Under the pieces are notes generated by a model. It was not told where the DNA came from. It made no database searches and was given only the letters and a program-made list of their open reading frames with translations. From DAISKN01 sp964553925 (GTDB lineage Bacteria; Acidobacteriota; Vicinamibacteria; Marinacidobacterales; SMYC01): a stretch of DNA of 64,000 nt. This document shows positions 41,208 to 49,281 of the stretch, one piece after another. Numbering within the stretch: the first letter of the stretch is position 1; the number at the start of each line of letters is the position of its first letter. The position numbers were made by a program, and so were the translations under genes. The stretch covers positions 62,001 through 126,000 of the forward strand of contig CAZKNR010000472.1 in the NCBI GenBank assembly GCA_964553925.1, read 5' to 3'.

Positions 41208-42791
41208 TTAGCCGGAGATATCCCGGAGGTATCCCCGGATCTCTTCAGCGTCCGCGGCGTCGGGGGCCATTTCGATGTAGGTTCGAAACGCCTCGATCGC
41301 GCTCTCGCGGTAGCCGAGGCTGTAATAGATGAAGCCTATCTCGCGATAGGGATCCGCGAGCTCGGGGTCGATTTCGCTCGCGCGCTTCAGCTCCGCGAGC
41401 GCGGCATCGCCACCCGCCATCCCTTGCGTATCCCAGACGATCTTCCCGAGGTAAAGATGGGCGAGGGCGTCATCGGGATTCGACTTCAGGATGCTCCGAA
41501 ACGCCTTCTCCGCGTTCTTGAGCTCCTTGCGCTCGTAGTCCATGACGGCGTTGTGCCGCCGTAGCCGCGCCACCATCCGCGAGTACTCCTCCTCGTTCCG
41601 GTTGAGCGTTTCCGGGTCCAGGCGGTCGCGGTAGTACCGGTTGATCTCCTGGGTCAGATTTCCGATTCGGGCCCTGTGGGTCGAGTGGTTGCTGAAGAAC
41701 CAGTTCGAGACCGCGCTCTGGTCGGAGGTATGGAGGCTGAAGACCTCCCACACGCGCGGCGCCTGGAACGGATCGTATCCCGCGTCGAGGGCATAGTTGA
41801 GCCCTACGCGATCGGCATCGTCCTCCAGGTTCCGTCCGTGTCCGTTGATGGCGGCGGTGAGCGTGAGCGTCGCCCCGAGCGAGACCAGGGTGGACGCCCA
41901 GGAGGGTCCCTCCCAGGCCTCGCGATCGGCGTCGATGGCGGCAGCGGCCACCGCGGCCCCGAGCGCCACCCATTGCATCTTCTGCGCCCGCTTGTAGCCG
42001 CGATACCCGTGCTTGTGAGTCACGTGCGCGATCTCGTGGCCGAGGATGCTCGCGAGCTGCGCTTCGTTCTCGAGCGTCGCCAGAAGGCCGGTGTGAATCA
42101 CGATAGTGCCGTCGGGAAGGGCGAAGGCGTTGAGCTCGGGGTCGTTCACGATGCTGAAGTTGAACTGAATCTCGTTTCGGTCCACCCACTCCGGCACCAA
42201 GCCGTGCCCGACGCGCGAGACGTACTCCTGGAACAGCCGGTCGTCGTAGAAGTCCAGGTTCTCCTTCAGCTCAGAGAGCTCGGTCGCGGCGAGCGCGAGA
42301 AACTCGACCTCTCCCTTGTCTCTCTCTCTCGGACGAACCTCGTACTTCTCGAGCTCGATGGTGCCGTCGTCGATGAGTATGCCCTCGCCGTCGATCAGGA
42401 CACCGGGACGGACGAGGGAGCGATCGACTCCGGAGTACCGGACGGGCCGGCCGTCGACGTCGAAGGAATCCTCACCCAGGGACTCGACGTACCCCTCGAG
42501 GTCGACTTTCTTGTGCCGCTCGGTCTCGACCTTGATCTTCTCGGCGACGAGGCGATCCCCATCCAGGCGGCCTTGAACCTCCACCTCCCACCCGATGCGA
42601 AGCTCCCGCGGAGTGATCCCCGGGTGCCCCTTCCGCTCGATGCGGGTGGATTCCGTCAGAACCACCTCGACACCCTCGACGATGACGTGAGCCCCGACGT
42701 CCCAGAGGATTCCCTCGAGCTTTTCCGCTCGAACGGGGTTGGCGGTGGCAAACAGTGAGGCGAGGACCGAGATCCACAGGCGATTTCTCAT
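41208..42791 (-). CDS. M48-family metalloprotease with TPR tail, exported
   Basis: A 527-residue protein with a signal peptide (LWISVLASLFATANPVRA). Residues about 25-170 form a beta-rich region (VEVVLTESTRIERKGHPGIT, GYVESLGEDSFDVDGRPVRY) resembling DUF5666 modules. The M48 protease domain follows: VNDPELNAFALPDGTIVIHT, EAQLASILGHEIAHVTHKHG with the HEIAH zinc site, and NLEDDADRVGLNYALDAGYD with the third ligand. The last 120 residues are TPRs (ALAHLYLGKIVWDTQGMAGG, YYSLGYRESAIEAFRTYIEM). The family includes BepA/LoiP-like envelope quality-control proteases. The zinc site is intact. Confidence 0.9.
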   Translation of the reverse strand: MRNRLWISVLASLFATANPVRAEKLEGILWDVGAHVIVEGVEVVLTESTRIERKGHPGITPRELRIGWEVEVQGRLDGDRLVAEKIKVETERHKKVDLEGYVESLGEDSFDVDGRPVRYSGVDRSLVRPGVLIDGEGILIDDGTIELEKYEVRPRERDKGEVEFLALAATELSELKENLDFYDDRLFQEYVSRVGHGLVPEWVDRNEIQFNFSIVNDPELNAFALPDGTIVIHTGLLATLENEAQLASILGHEIAHVTHKHGYRGYKRAQKMQWVALGAAVAAAAIDADREAWEGPSWASTLVSLGATLTLTAAINGHGRNLEDDADRVGLNYALDAGYDPFQAPRVWEVFSLHTSDQSAVSNWFFSNHSTHRARIGNLTQEINRYYRDRLDPETLNRNEEEYSRMVARLRRHNAVMDYERKELKNAEKAFRSILKSNPDDALAHLYLGKIVWDTQGMAGGDAALAELKRASEIDPELADPYREIGFIYYSLGYRESAIEAFRTYIEMAPDAADAEEIRGYLRDISG

Positions 42792-42831
42792 GAGCGAGCC
42801 TCCAAGGTCAACTCATGGTAGCAAAACACGA

Positions 42832-42858
42832 AGGGCGGGAGAACAAGGCTCCCGCCCT
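42832..42858 (-). terminator. Probable intrinsic terminator
   Basis: A perfect 10-bp stem (AGGGCGGGAG / CTCCCGCCCT) with a 7-base loop, 33 bases after the stop of the 42891-43226 gene. On the minus strand it is followed by TCGTGTTTTG, a modest T tract. Confidence 0.65.
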
Positions 42859-42890
42859 GCTGAAACGACTGTTCGACTCGCGATTCGAGG

Positions 42891-43226
42891 CTAGTGGGAT
42901 ATCTCGACCGAGGAGACCTTCACTGTGTTGGTCGCCTTGTCGAGGGTTCCCTTCACAGTGACCGGGTGTCCCAGGTTCTTCTCGGCGGTGTCTTTCCCGA
43001 GATCGAGAAGGACCATCCCGTCTTTCATCGCGAGCGCCCACTTGCCGCCCTTGGCGATGCAGCTTTTCGCGCAGGCGACGTGCTTTTCGACGCTGGACTT
43101 GGCGTAGTCCTTGGCGCAGGCGTCGTCGGCGATGTAGCCCATCCAGCTGCCTTCCTCGGCAAACGTGAAGCTGGAAAAAGCGAGCAACAGAACGGACGCC
43201 AAAACAAGAGCGAAAACCTTTTTCAT
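42891..43226 (-). CDS. Small exported Cys-containing hypothetical protein
   Basis: A 111-residue protein from ATG 43226 with a strong GGAGGAG site. The signal peptide KKVFALVLASVLLLAFSSFT ends near residue 25. The mature part has three Cys in DDACAKDYAK and HVACAKSCIAKGGKW, followed by a small beta-domain (GHPVTVKGTLDKATNTVKV) similar to the OB-like DUF5666/BOF-type fold. Proteins with SWMGYIADDACAKD-type starts recur in acidobacteria next to unrelated genes; the role is unknown, perhaps metal or heme binding. A hairpin terminator follows. Confidence 0.8.
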   Translation of the reverse strand: MKKVFALVLASVLLLAFSSFTFAEEGSWMGYIADDACAKDYAKSSVEKHVACAKSCIAKGGKWALAMKDGMVLLDLGKDTAEKNLGHPVTVKGTLDKATNTVKVSSVEISH

Positions 43227-43288
43227 GGACAATCTCCTCCAGTGGGCCGAGATCATAATGGCTCTCGCGGGGCTATGTCAATAACGGG

Positions 43289-43624
43289 CTAGTGCAGGCT
43301 TCCGCCCGCTTTGGACCACCCGACGTTGGTGTAGGAGTCCTGATACATCTTGAGGTTCTCCTGGAGCGCGGCCGCAAGGGCTCCGACGAGCTGAATCGGA
43401 ATCACGAGCTTCGCCTTCACCGGCGCTCCGATAGTCTTGGTCGAGCCCTCGGGCGCGTCGGCGATGTCCTTCTCGCTCAACGGATGGACCTCGCAAAACG
43501 TGAGGGTGAAGTCGAAAGGAGTGTGGCTCACGGCGCAGAAGTTCGCATAGAGACGCTCCGCCTTTTCGCGCCCTTCCGGCTCGTCGGGCACGATGGTGAA
43601 GTTGATCGATTTCTTGGTCGTCAT
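43289..43624 (-). CDS. DUF3467 family protein
   Basis: A 111-residue protein from ATG 43624 behind a good AAGGAAGG site. YANFCAVSHTPFDFTLTFCE and VIPIQLVGALAAALQENLKM carry the DUF3467 pattern (YaN-v-h-t-fDf-ldf and i-p-l-v-ll-aL--n). The family is widespread and uncharacterised. It stands 28 bases downstream of lexA on the same strand, so it may be part of the SOS-regulated transcript. Confidence 0.8.
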   Translation of the reverse strand: MTTKKSINFTIVPDEPEGREKAERLYANFCAVSHTPFDFTLTFCEVHPLSEKDIADAPEGSTKTIGAPVKAKLVIPIQLVGALAAALQENLKMYQDSYTNVGWSKAGGSLH

Positions 43625-43652
43625 GATTTTTCCTTCCTTGAGTTCTCGCTCG

Positions 43653-44255
43653 TTAGTATCTTCGCAAAAGGCCCACCACCACCCCGTAGATCGCGACTCG
43701 ATCGTCGGCGACGAGGATCGGCGCCGTCGTGGGATTGGCCGGCTGCAAGCGGATTTGCTGGTTCTCCTGATAGAATTTCCTCATCGTGGCCCTCTCTCCG
43801 TCGAGAAGGGCTACCACGACTTCGCCGTTTCTCGGGTCAGTACGCCGCTCGACGATGACGTAATCTCCGTCGCGGACCTGCTCGTCCACCATGGACTCGC
43901 CCCTCGCCTTGAGAAGGTATACATCCCGCCGTCCGATCATGTCCTCGGGCACGGCCACGAGCTCGTTGCCCCGAACAGCCTCGATGGGCTCGCCGGCGGC
44001 GATGAGCCCCGAGAGAGGCACGTCCCGGGCCTCGGGCTTATGCTCCACGGCAACGACCTCGATCGCCCGAGCCCGGTTCCAGTGCCTCTTGATGAGGCCC
44101 TTCTCCTCGAGATGGACAAGATGCTTGTGAATGGTCGAAATCGAATGAAGTTTGAAGTGGTCGCAAATCTCGTGCAGACTCGGGGCATAGCCGTCCTTGC
44201 GTATGGAATCCTCGACGAAGCTCAGGATCTGCTTCTGCCGCTTCGTGAGCATCAT
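43653..44255 (-). CDS. lexA: LexA SOS repressor
   Basis: A 200-residue protein from ATG 44255 (or 44252). The N-terminal winged helix is standard in shape (LTKRQKQILSFVEDSIRKDG, YAPSLHEICDHFKLHSISTI, HKHLVHLEEKGLIKR). The S24 domain has the Ala-Gly cleavage site in SGLIAAGEP, the catalytic Ser in ARGESMVDEQVRDGDYVIVE and the catalytic Lys in GERATMRKFYQE, so self-cleavage upon RecA activation should work. The recognition helix (SLHEICDHFKLHS) departs from the usual P-x-R-EIa-xlg-x-S pattern, so its operator probably differs from the classical SOS boxes. Tandem repeats just upstream are good candidates. Confidence 0.93.
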   Translation of the reverse strand: MMLTKRQKQILSFVEDSIRKDGYAPSLHEICDHFKLHSISTIHKHLVHLEEKGLIKRHWNRARAIEVVAVEHKPEARDVPLSGLIAAGEPIEAVRGNELVAVPEDMIGRRDVYLLKARGESMVDEQVRDGDYVIVERRTDPRNGEVVVALLDGERATMRKFYQENQQIRLQPANPTTAPILVADDRVAIYGVVVGLLRRY

Positions 44256-44277
44256 TGGGGATCTTCTTCCGAGCGCC

Positions 44278-44319
44278 AACGTAGACGAAAGTGAAACAGA
44301 AAGTCAAACGAAAATGAAC
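44278..44319 (-). promoter_or_regulatory. lexA promoter with three tandem operator-like repeats
   Basis: On the minus strand TTGACT (complement of 44302-44307) and TACGTT (complement of 44278-44283) are 18 bases apart. Overlapping them are three near-identical units read on the plus strand: ACGAAAGTGAA, ACAGAAAGTCAA and ACGAAAATGAA (44285-44318). These head-to-tail repeats lie between lexA and the divergent pterin dehydratase gene and could serve both. Confidence 0.6.
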
Positions 44320-44658
44320 TCTTCCAAGAACGAAGATTTGGCGACAAGAAGCTGCATCCCCTGTCGAGGCGGCGTGCCTCCACTTCGCGGGGAGGACCTC
44401 TCGAAGCTTCACCAGGAGCTCGGCTCGGGATGGGAAGTGGTGCGAGAACATCACCTCGAGAAGGAGTACTCCTTTCCCGATTTCCGGCGCGCTCTCGATT
44501 TCACGGTGCGGTTGGGCGAGGTGGCGGAAGCGGAAGGGCACCACCCGGATGTCCATCTGGCGTGGGGCCGGGTGAGGCTTCAGATCTGGACTCACAAGAT
44601 CGACGGCCTGACCGAGAGCGACTTCATCCTGGCGGCGAAGGCCGACCGGCTCTACTGA
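44314..44658 (+). CDS. 4a-hydroxytetrahydrobiopterin dehydratase (PCD/DCoH)
   Basis: A 114-residue protein from ATG 44314; the longer frame from 44197 runs through lexA and is rejected. It contains CIPCRGGVPPLRGEDLSKLH, the Cys-x-x-Cys-G-x-P-pL start, WEVVREHHLEKEYSFPDFRR and GEVAEAEGHHPDVHLAWGRV, where EGHHPD is the active-site signature. PCD regenerates quinonoid dihydrobiopterin for aromatic amino-acid hydroxylases. It stands alone, sharing the 58-base gap with lexA. Its start codon lies inside the last operator-like repeat. Confidence 0.93.
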   Translation: MNSSKNEDLATRSCIPCRGGVPPLRGEDLSKLHQELGSGWEVVREHHLEKEYSFPDFRRALDFTVRLGEVAEAEGHHPDVHLAWGRVRLQIWTHKIDGLTESDFILAAKADRLY

Positions 44659-44661
44659 GCT

Positions 44662-45144
44662 TCAGAGCTTTCCCGTTCGGGCCCAATCTCGAAGCCGCGA
44701 TGCCCGGAACAATTGGCAGCGCCAGACGAAAGCGGCAAGGATCAAAAGGCCCACGACGTCGCTCCCGACGTTATAGGGGCTGAAGATCCCGTAGACCCAG
44801 TCCTCGAAGTCCAGGTCCCGGTAGCCGAATCGGCCGGTCAACGGCCAGAGCGCTACCCAGGGCCGCATCCACATGCGGTCGCACAGCTGGTGGAGCCACA
44901 ACGCGAGAACGTAGACGCCGGGTTTTCGCAGAGCGACGAGGACCAGCGAAACGAGAAGGTTGACCGCGAGGGAGTGGAACCAGACGCGGCCGTTGTTGAT
45001 GGTCTCCTTGAAGACCCATAGGCCGAGCGGTTTATCGACGATATCCGCGACCAGCGTGAAGAAGATGACAAATCGAAGGTCGGCGCGGCGGTCGAGCGCA
45101 TGACAACTGACGGTGGCCGCGGCCACATGGCCGAATACCAGCAC
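44662..45144 (-). CDS. Small polytopic membrane protein (metal-dependent hydrolase/YdjM-like)
   Basis: A 160-residue protein from GTG 45144. It has four hydrophobic segments and scattered His/Asp: MLVFGHVAAATVSCHALDRR, LRFVIFFTLVADIVDKPLGL, VWFHSLAVNLLVSLVLVAL and LALWLHQLCDRMW. The H...D..DKP...H-S pattern matches the LexA-binding, inner-membrane YdjM/DUF457 group of predicted metal-dependent membrane hydrolases. It starts three bases after the gspB-like stop, which makes it the last gene of the gspA-gspB unit. Confidence 0.72.
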   Translation of the reverse strand: MLVFGHVAAATVSCHALDRRADLRFVIFFTLVADIVDKPLGLWVFKETINNGRVWFHSLAVNLLVSLVLVALRKPGVYVLALWLHQLCDRMWMRPWVALWPLTGRFGYRDLDFEDWVYGIFSPYNVGSDVVGLLILAAFVWRCQLFRASRLRDWARTGKL

Positions 45145-45147
45145 GGC

Positions 45148-45768
45148 TCAGAGGGTGAGAGTAAAGCGCTGGCCTTTGAATTCCAGCTCCACCGAGCGCT
45201 CCTCGATGCGGATCACGAGCGCTCCCTCGATGATGTCCCCTTCGAACACCCGGCGATCGCTCACGACCGCGACGGGTTCTCCGTCGAGGACCGAAGTCCC
45301 CTGGAGCACGAGGTGCGGGAGCTCCGTCGCGAGCTCGTGGGTCACGGGGGACGGCGTAACACCTGGTTTGGCTCGTTCGGGTCGTTCGGGTCGCTCGGGT
45401 GGAACCGCTGGCTCCGAGCTCGTTTTCGGTGGTTCCGGAGCGCGCTTTGGGACGACCGCTCTCGCCTCCGTTCTCGGAGGCTCGATTTCCAAGACCGGAC
45501 TTTCGACGACCGTCTCGACGGCCGTATGCGTCTGCTGCGCCGGCGCGGGCGCCGCAGGCGAGTCGGGCGCAGGGGACATTTGTCTCAGGAGCAGCGCCGT
45601 CGCCACGGCCGACCCCAACGCGATCGCCGCCATCGCCGCGAATTGGCTCCGGCGGCGCCGGACTCTTTCGTTCCTCAGCTTCTCGATCGCCGCGACCGGC
45701 GGGACCACCTCGTCCGAATGGCGATTCTCCTGGTCGACTCTCCGCAGCGCGTCGAGGATGAAGCTCAT
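45148..45768 (-). CDS. GspB-like general secretion pathway protein
   Basis: A 206-residue bitopic membrane protein. MSFILDALRRVDQEN is the conserved GspB start (SfILdALRKad-er), followed by a basic stretch and one transmembrane segment (AAMAAIALGSAVATALLL). A long Pro/Glu/Ala-rich periplasmic linker (about 70-140) leads to a C-terminal beta-domain, LPHLVLQGTSVLDGEPVAVV then FEGDIIEGALVIRIEERSVE. The latter is the GspB/PulB domain (LvL-G---d-x-r-aviN). It should work with the GspA-like ATPase in placing the type II secretin through peptidoglycan. It overlaps gspA by four bases. Confidence 0.85.
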   Translation of the reverse strand: MSFILDALRRVDQENRHSDEVVPPVAAIEKLRNERVRRRRSQFAAMAAIALGSAVATALLLRQMSPAPDSPAAPAPAQQTHTAVETVVESPVLEIEPPRTEARAVVPKRAPEPPKTSSEPAVPPERPERPERAKPGVTPSPVTHELATELPHLVLQGTSVLDGEPVAVVSDRRVFEGDIIEGALVIRIEERSVELEFKGQRFTLTL

Positions 45769-47399
45769 GGCTCGCGAAGCCGCGGCACGTTGTAGCCGCC
45801 GCTCAGACTGTAGAGGGCCATCTGCGTTTCTTCCCCGAGGTCTCCGTCGGGCCGAAGGCGCACGCGCTCCTGGAGCTTCTTGACCGCGTCGAGGAGTTCC
45901 CCCGGCGTCGGATTCGCCTCGCCAGGGAGCATTCCCAGGGTCGCGAGCCGGGCCCCCGCCCAGGCGAGCCTTCGAGGAATATCCAAGCTCTCGAGCTCGT
46001 CGAAGTCCCGCCAGAAGATCCGGGCGCGGCCGTTCCAGAACTGGGCCAAGACCTGCTTCGGCACGCGGAAGAAATCGCCGGGCGCGAAATAGACGACTGC
46101 GGAATCGGAGTCCAGGCCCGTCAGCGTGAGGAACAAAACGTCGTCTCTCGAGGGGTGAACCACCTCGAGCACGGCCGGGAGATCGAATGCCTGGAGCTGG
46201 TAGAGATCGGTCTCGAGCTCCGAGTACTGAAGCGCCGCGCGCTCCGCGAGAGCGGGCATGTCCTCGAGCGCCGAGATGGCTGCGAGGCCGCCCCCGAGAC
46301 GAATCCCCCAGCGCTCGAGGAGCACGGCGGACGCGGCCCTCTGTGAGATCTCGGGCGAGAGGGTCAAGAGACGAAGCTCGAAATGCTCGTTCACGTCCTC
46401 GGGGGTCATCGCGATCTCGACGGAGCTCGCAGGGGCGCGCGCGAGCGGAGTGGCCGCGGGAAAGAGCACACCGCCCCGCGCCAGGTAAACCGCACCGAGT
46501 CCAGCGAGGGCGGTGAGAGAAAGCAAGGCGGCGCGAGCGCCGAGCCGGCCGAAGGCGCGAAGGCCGCTTCGTTCGGATTGCGACGGGGCCGTTCCCAGCT
46601 CCTTCACCGCCCGGCGGACGACCGAGCGATCGATCTCGCTCTTCTCGAGGACGTACCCCGCGAGGAGAGCCCGATCGCAGACCAGGTTGATGAGCCGCGG
46701 AATGCCGCTCGAAAAACCGTGGATGCGGAAGAGAGCCGCGGTGGTGAAGTCCACGCGCCCGATCCCTCCCGCGACCGCGAGCCGGTGGCGGATGTACTGC
46801 GTCATCTCCCGCCGGTCGAGAGGTTTCAAGTGGTAGCGCGCGGTGATGCGCTGCGCGAGCTGCCGCAGATCGCGCTGGGCGAGCATGTCGTTGAGCTCCG
46901 GCTGGCCGATGAGCACGATCTGGATGAGCTTTTCGGTGGCGGTCTCCAGGTTCGAGATGAGCCGGACCTGCTCGAGCACGTCGCGGGACAGGTTCTGGGC
47001 CTCGTCGATGACCAGAACCGTGTTCTTGCCCCCTTCCCTCGCACGGAGGAGGAATTCATGGAGCTGGTCGATAAGCTCCTTGTCCGACTTCATGTCGTGG
47101 CTGTCATAGGCGATCCCGAGGTCGCGATTCACCGAGCGCAAGAGCTCGGTCGTGCCGAGGGCGGGATACAGGATGAACGCGCTCAGAGTGTTCTCGTCGA
47201 GCCTCTCGAGGAAGTAGCGGCAGAGTGTCGTCTTCCCCGTTCCCACTTCCCCGGTCACTACGATGAAACCGCCGCGCTGGCGCAGTCCGAACTCGAGATG
47301 GGCGAAAGCCTCCTGGTGCTTGCCGGACAAGTAGAGGAACTTCGGGTCCGGTGTGAGGTTGAAGGGCTTCGCGCGAAAGCCGTAGAAGGCCTCGTACAT
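45765..47399 (-). CDS. GspA/ExeA-like AAA ATPase with peptidoglycan-binding tail
   Basis: A 544-residue protein. MYEAFYGFRAKPFNLTPDPK is the classic ExeA start, with Walker A GEVGTGKTTL and Walker B TVLVIDEAQNLS in the AAA domain (about 1-270) and a sensor region QIVLIGQPELNDML. One transmembrane segment lies near residue 300 (GARAALLSLTALAGLGAVYL). The periplasmic part ends in a peptidoglycan-binding domain (LDAVKKLQERVRLRPDGDLG then EETQMALYSL). In Aeromonas, ExeA-ExeB remodel peptidoglycan to let the secretin assemble. No other type II secretion gene is visible here. Confidence 0.9.
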   Translation of the reverse strand: MYEAFYGFRAKPFNLTPDPKFLYLSGKHQEAFAHLEFGLRQRGGFIVVTGEVGTGKTTLCRYFLERLDENTLSAFILYPALGTTELLRSVNRDLGIAYDSHDMKSDKELIDQLHEFLLRAREGGKNTVLVIDEAQNLSRDVLEQVRLISNLETATEKLIQIVLIGQPELNDMLAQRDLRQLAQRITARYHLKPLDRREMTQYIRHRLAVAGGIGRVDFTTAALFRIHGFSSGIPRLINLVCDRALLAGYVLEKSEIDRSVVRRAVKELGTAPSQSERSGLRAFGRLGARAALLSLTALAGLGAVYLARGGVLFPAATPLARAPASSVEIAMTPEDVNEHFELRLLTLSPEISQRAASAVLLERWGIRLGGGLAAISALEDMPALAERAALQYSELETDLYQLQAFDLPAVLEVVHPSRDDVLFLTLTGLDSDSAVVYFAPGDFFRVPKQVLAQFWNGRARIFWRDFDELESLDIPRRLAWAGARLATLGMLPGEANPTPGELLDAVKKLQERVRLRPDGDLGEETQMALYSLSGGYNVPRLREP

Positions 47400-47457
47400 G
47401 TCGGTTGTCCCTATGTCTGTATCACGAAAACGGCGCTTTTTCCAGATCCTTACACTC

Positions 47458-48423
47458 TTATTCCTTATCGACGAACTGAAAGTAGTCGTAGGCGTAGCGC
47501 GCGATCTCCGCGATGGCGCGCTCGGCTTTGTCCCTCTCCTTCACCCCGCGGGTCAATATCGAGATCAGGACGTGGCCGCGCCCCTCCGGGAGATATAGGA
47601 TGCCCACGTCCGCGACCGCGCCTCCGAGGGTTCCCGTCTTGTGGGCCGCCACTTGTCCCTCCGGGAGAAGACCCGGAATCCGGTTCTTTCCGGTCTCGCA
47701 GGCGAGCAGAATCTCGGTCATCCTCCGCGTGGAATCGGGGCTCGCCGCGCGACCGGAGTAGATCGCACGGAGCAGTTCGTTCATCGCCAGGGGCGTCGCG
47801 GTATCGCGCGGATCGCTCTCGAAGGCGGTAGCCGCCGCATCGAGCTCTCCCGGCGCCGGCTGGTAGGCATTGAGGAAGTCGAGGATCTCCCGGCGGGTCA
47901 TGCCTTCCGTGCGCTCCGGAGGCATCCCGAGAGAGTCGAGGATCAGCCGTTCAGCACTGCGGTCGACCGAGATGCCCTCGATTCCGAGGGCCCGGACTCT
48001 CTCGCGTACGCCGCCGAGGCCAACCATCGCACGGAGCACATCCGCCGCCGAGTTATCGCTCACGCGCATCATGAGAGCGGCCAGGTTCGCGATCGAAAGC
48101 GAGATCCCGGGCGCGACGAAATCGTCGAGCCGGCCGCTCCCGATATGAAGGTCGCCGCTCTCGAGAGATACCCTGTCGTCGAGCCGAACCTTCCCTTCGT
48201 CGACCTGATGGAATAGGGTCACGAGCACGGGGAGCTTGAAGGTGCTCGCCATCGGATAGGCGGCGTCGCCGCGTACGTCGAGCCTCTGGCCGGACTCCAA
48301 ATGCTCGATAGCGACTCCCATCTCGCCGGTGGACTTCTCGGCGGCCTCCGTCACGGCCGCCCGAAGACGTTCGAGAGACGGCTCGGTCGCCGTCAGAAGA
48401 AACGAGAAGGCGAGACCCAGCAT
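47458..48423 (-). CDS. Class A beta-lactamase
   Basis: A 321-residue exported enzyme (signal MLGLAFSFLLTA). Motifs: MASTFKLPVLVTLF (Ser-x-x-Lys nucleophile), MRVSDNSAADVLRAMVG (Ser-Asp-Asn), and GQVAAHKTGTLGGAVADVGI (Lys-Thr-Gly). The omega-loop region is unusual: where TEM-type enzymes have D-R-W-E-P-E-L-N this one reads VDRSAERLILDSLGMPPERT. It then has about 35 extra residues before ESDPRDTATPLAMNELLRAI, which aligns with the next conserved block. Extra length there recalls subclass A2 enzymes. Whether Glu of RSAERL is the general base is uncertain. It should hydrolyse penicillins or cephalosporins in the periplasm. Confidence 0.9.
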   Translation of the reverse strand: MLGLAFSFLLTATEPSLERLRAAVTEAAEKSTGEMGVAIEHLESGQRLDVRGDAAYPMASTFKLPVLVTLFHQVDEGKVRLDDRVSLESGDLHIGSGRLDDFVAPGISLSIANLAALMMRVSDNSAADVLRAMVGLGGVRERVRALGIEGISVDRSAERLILDSLGMPPERTEGMTRREILDFLNAYQPAPGELDAAATAFESDPRDTATPLAMNELLRAIYSGRAASPDSTRRMTEILLACETGKNRIPGLLPEGQVAAHKTGTLGGAVADVGILYLPEGRGHVLISILTRGVKERDKAERAIAEIARYAYDYFQFVDKE

Positions 48424-48446
48424 CAGTTCTTGTTAGAGTAGCATCG

Positions 48447-49280
48447 ATGAGCCGATTCGCCTGGCCGCTCCTCCTCGTTGTCTCCTGCGGCGTCCCCGCC
48501 CCCGAGCCCATCCAGGGGGATCTCTCGTCGGTCCTCGAGCGCGCAATCCGCAAGGGGACAGCGGGATTCGACCATCGCCCCTGGGACGAGATCCTCTCGA
48601 AGTACGCGCTCGAGAACGGCCGCCGGTTCGACTACGCCGGCCTCAAGAAAGAGGAGGGCGTTCTCACCGCCTACCTGGACTCGCTCGCGGACGCCGATCT
48701 CGAAAGCCTTCGCGGACCGGAGCTCGAGGCGCTCTTCATCAACGCGTACAACGCTTATACCGTCCGGACCATTCTCGATCGAGTTTCAGAGAACGGGGAG
48801 TTCGAGATCGAGAGCATCCGGGATATCGAGAACGTCTTCACCCGAGAAGTGCACCTCGTCGGGGGCTTTCGCCTGAGCCTGGACAACATCGAGCACAATG
48901 TCTTGAGGCCCACGTTTCGGGACCCGCGGCTCCACTTCGCCGTCAACTGCGCCTCGATCTCGTGCCCTCCCCTACCCACGGACGCCTTCGAGGGCGATCG
49001 GGTAGAAGAACAGCTGGATTCGGCGGCGAGCAACGCCCTCGCGAACCCCGACTACGTTTTAGTCGAGGGAGACGCGCTCCTGCTCACCAAGATACTCGAG
49101 TGGTACGGATCGGATTTCGTGAACCCGGAGTACCGCGGCTCGGAGCAGACTCTTCCGGCGTTCGTTTCGAAGTACGCGAACCCAGACGTCCGGCACTTCC
49201 TCGAGGAGAGGAAGCACGAAGTCGGGGTTCGCTTCCGCGGATACGACTGGAGGCTCAACAGGCCGGAGCCGGAGCCGTAA
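48447..49280 (+). CDS. DUF547 protein, lipoprotein
   Basis: A 277-residue protein whose start FAWPLLLVVSCGVPAPEP has a lipobox-like Cys. The DUF547 domain is complete: GRRFDYAGLKKEEGVLTAYL, LESLRGPELEALFINAYNAY (INaYNA), IENVFTREVHLVGGFRLSLD, NIEHNVLRPTFRDPRLHFAV and NCASISCPPLPTDAFEGDRV. Cys and His of NCASISCP and the Asn-Ala-Tyr box suggest a papain-like fold; function is unknown. The gene ends one base before the convergent TPR gene. Confidence 0.92.
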   Translation: MSRFAWPLLLVVSCGVPAPEPIQGDLSSVLERAIRKGTAGFDHRPWDEILSKYALENGRRFDYAGLKKEEGVLTAYLDSLADADLESLRGPELEALFINAYNAYTVRTILDRVSENGEFEIESIRDIENVFTREVHLVGGFRLSLDNIEHNVLRPTFRDPRLHFAVNCASISCPPLPTDAFEGDRVEEQLDSAASNALANPDYVLVEGDALLLTKILEWYGSDFVNPEYRGSEQTLPAFVSKYANPDVRHFLEERKHEVGVRFRGYDWRLNRPEPEP

Positions 49281-49281
49281 A

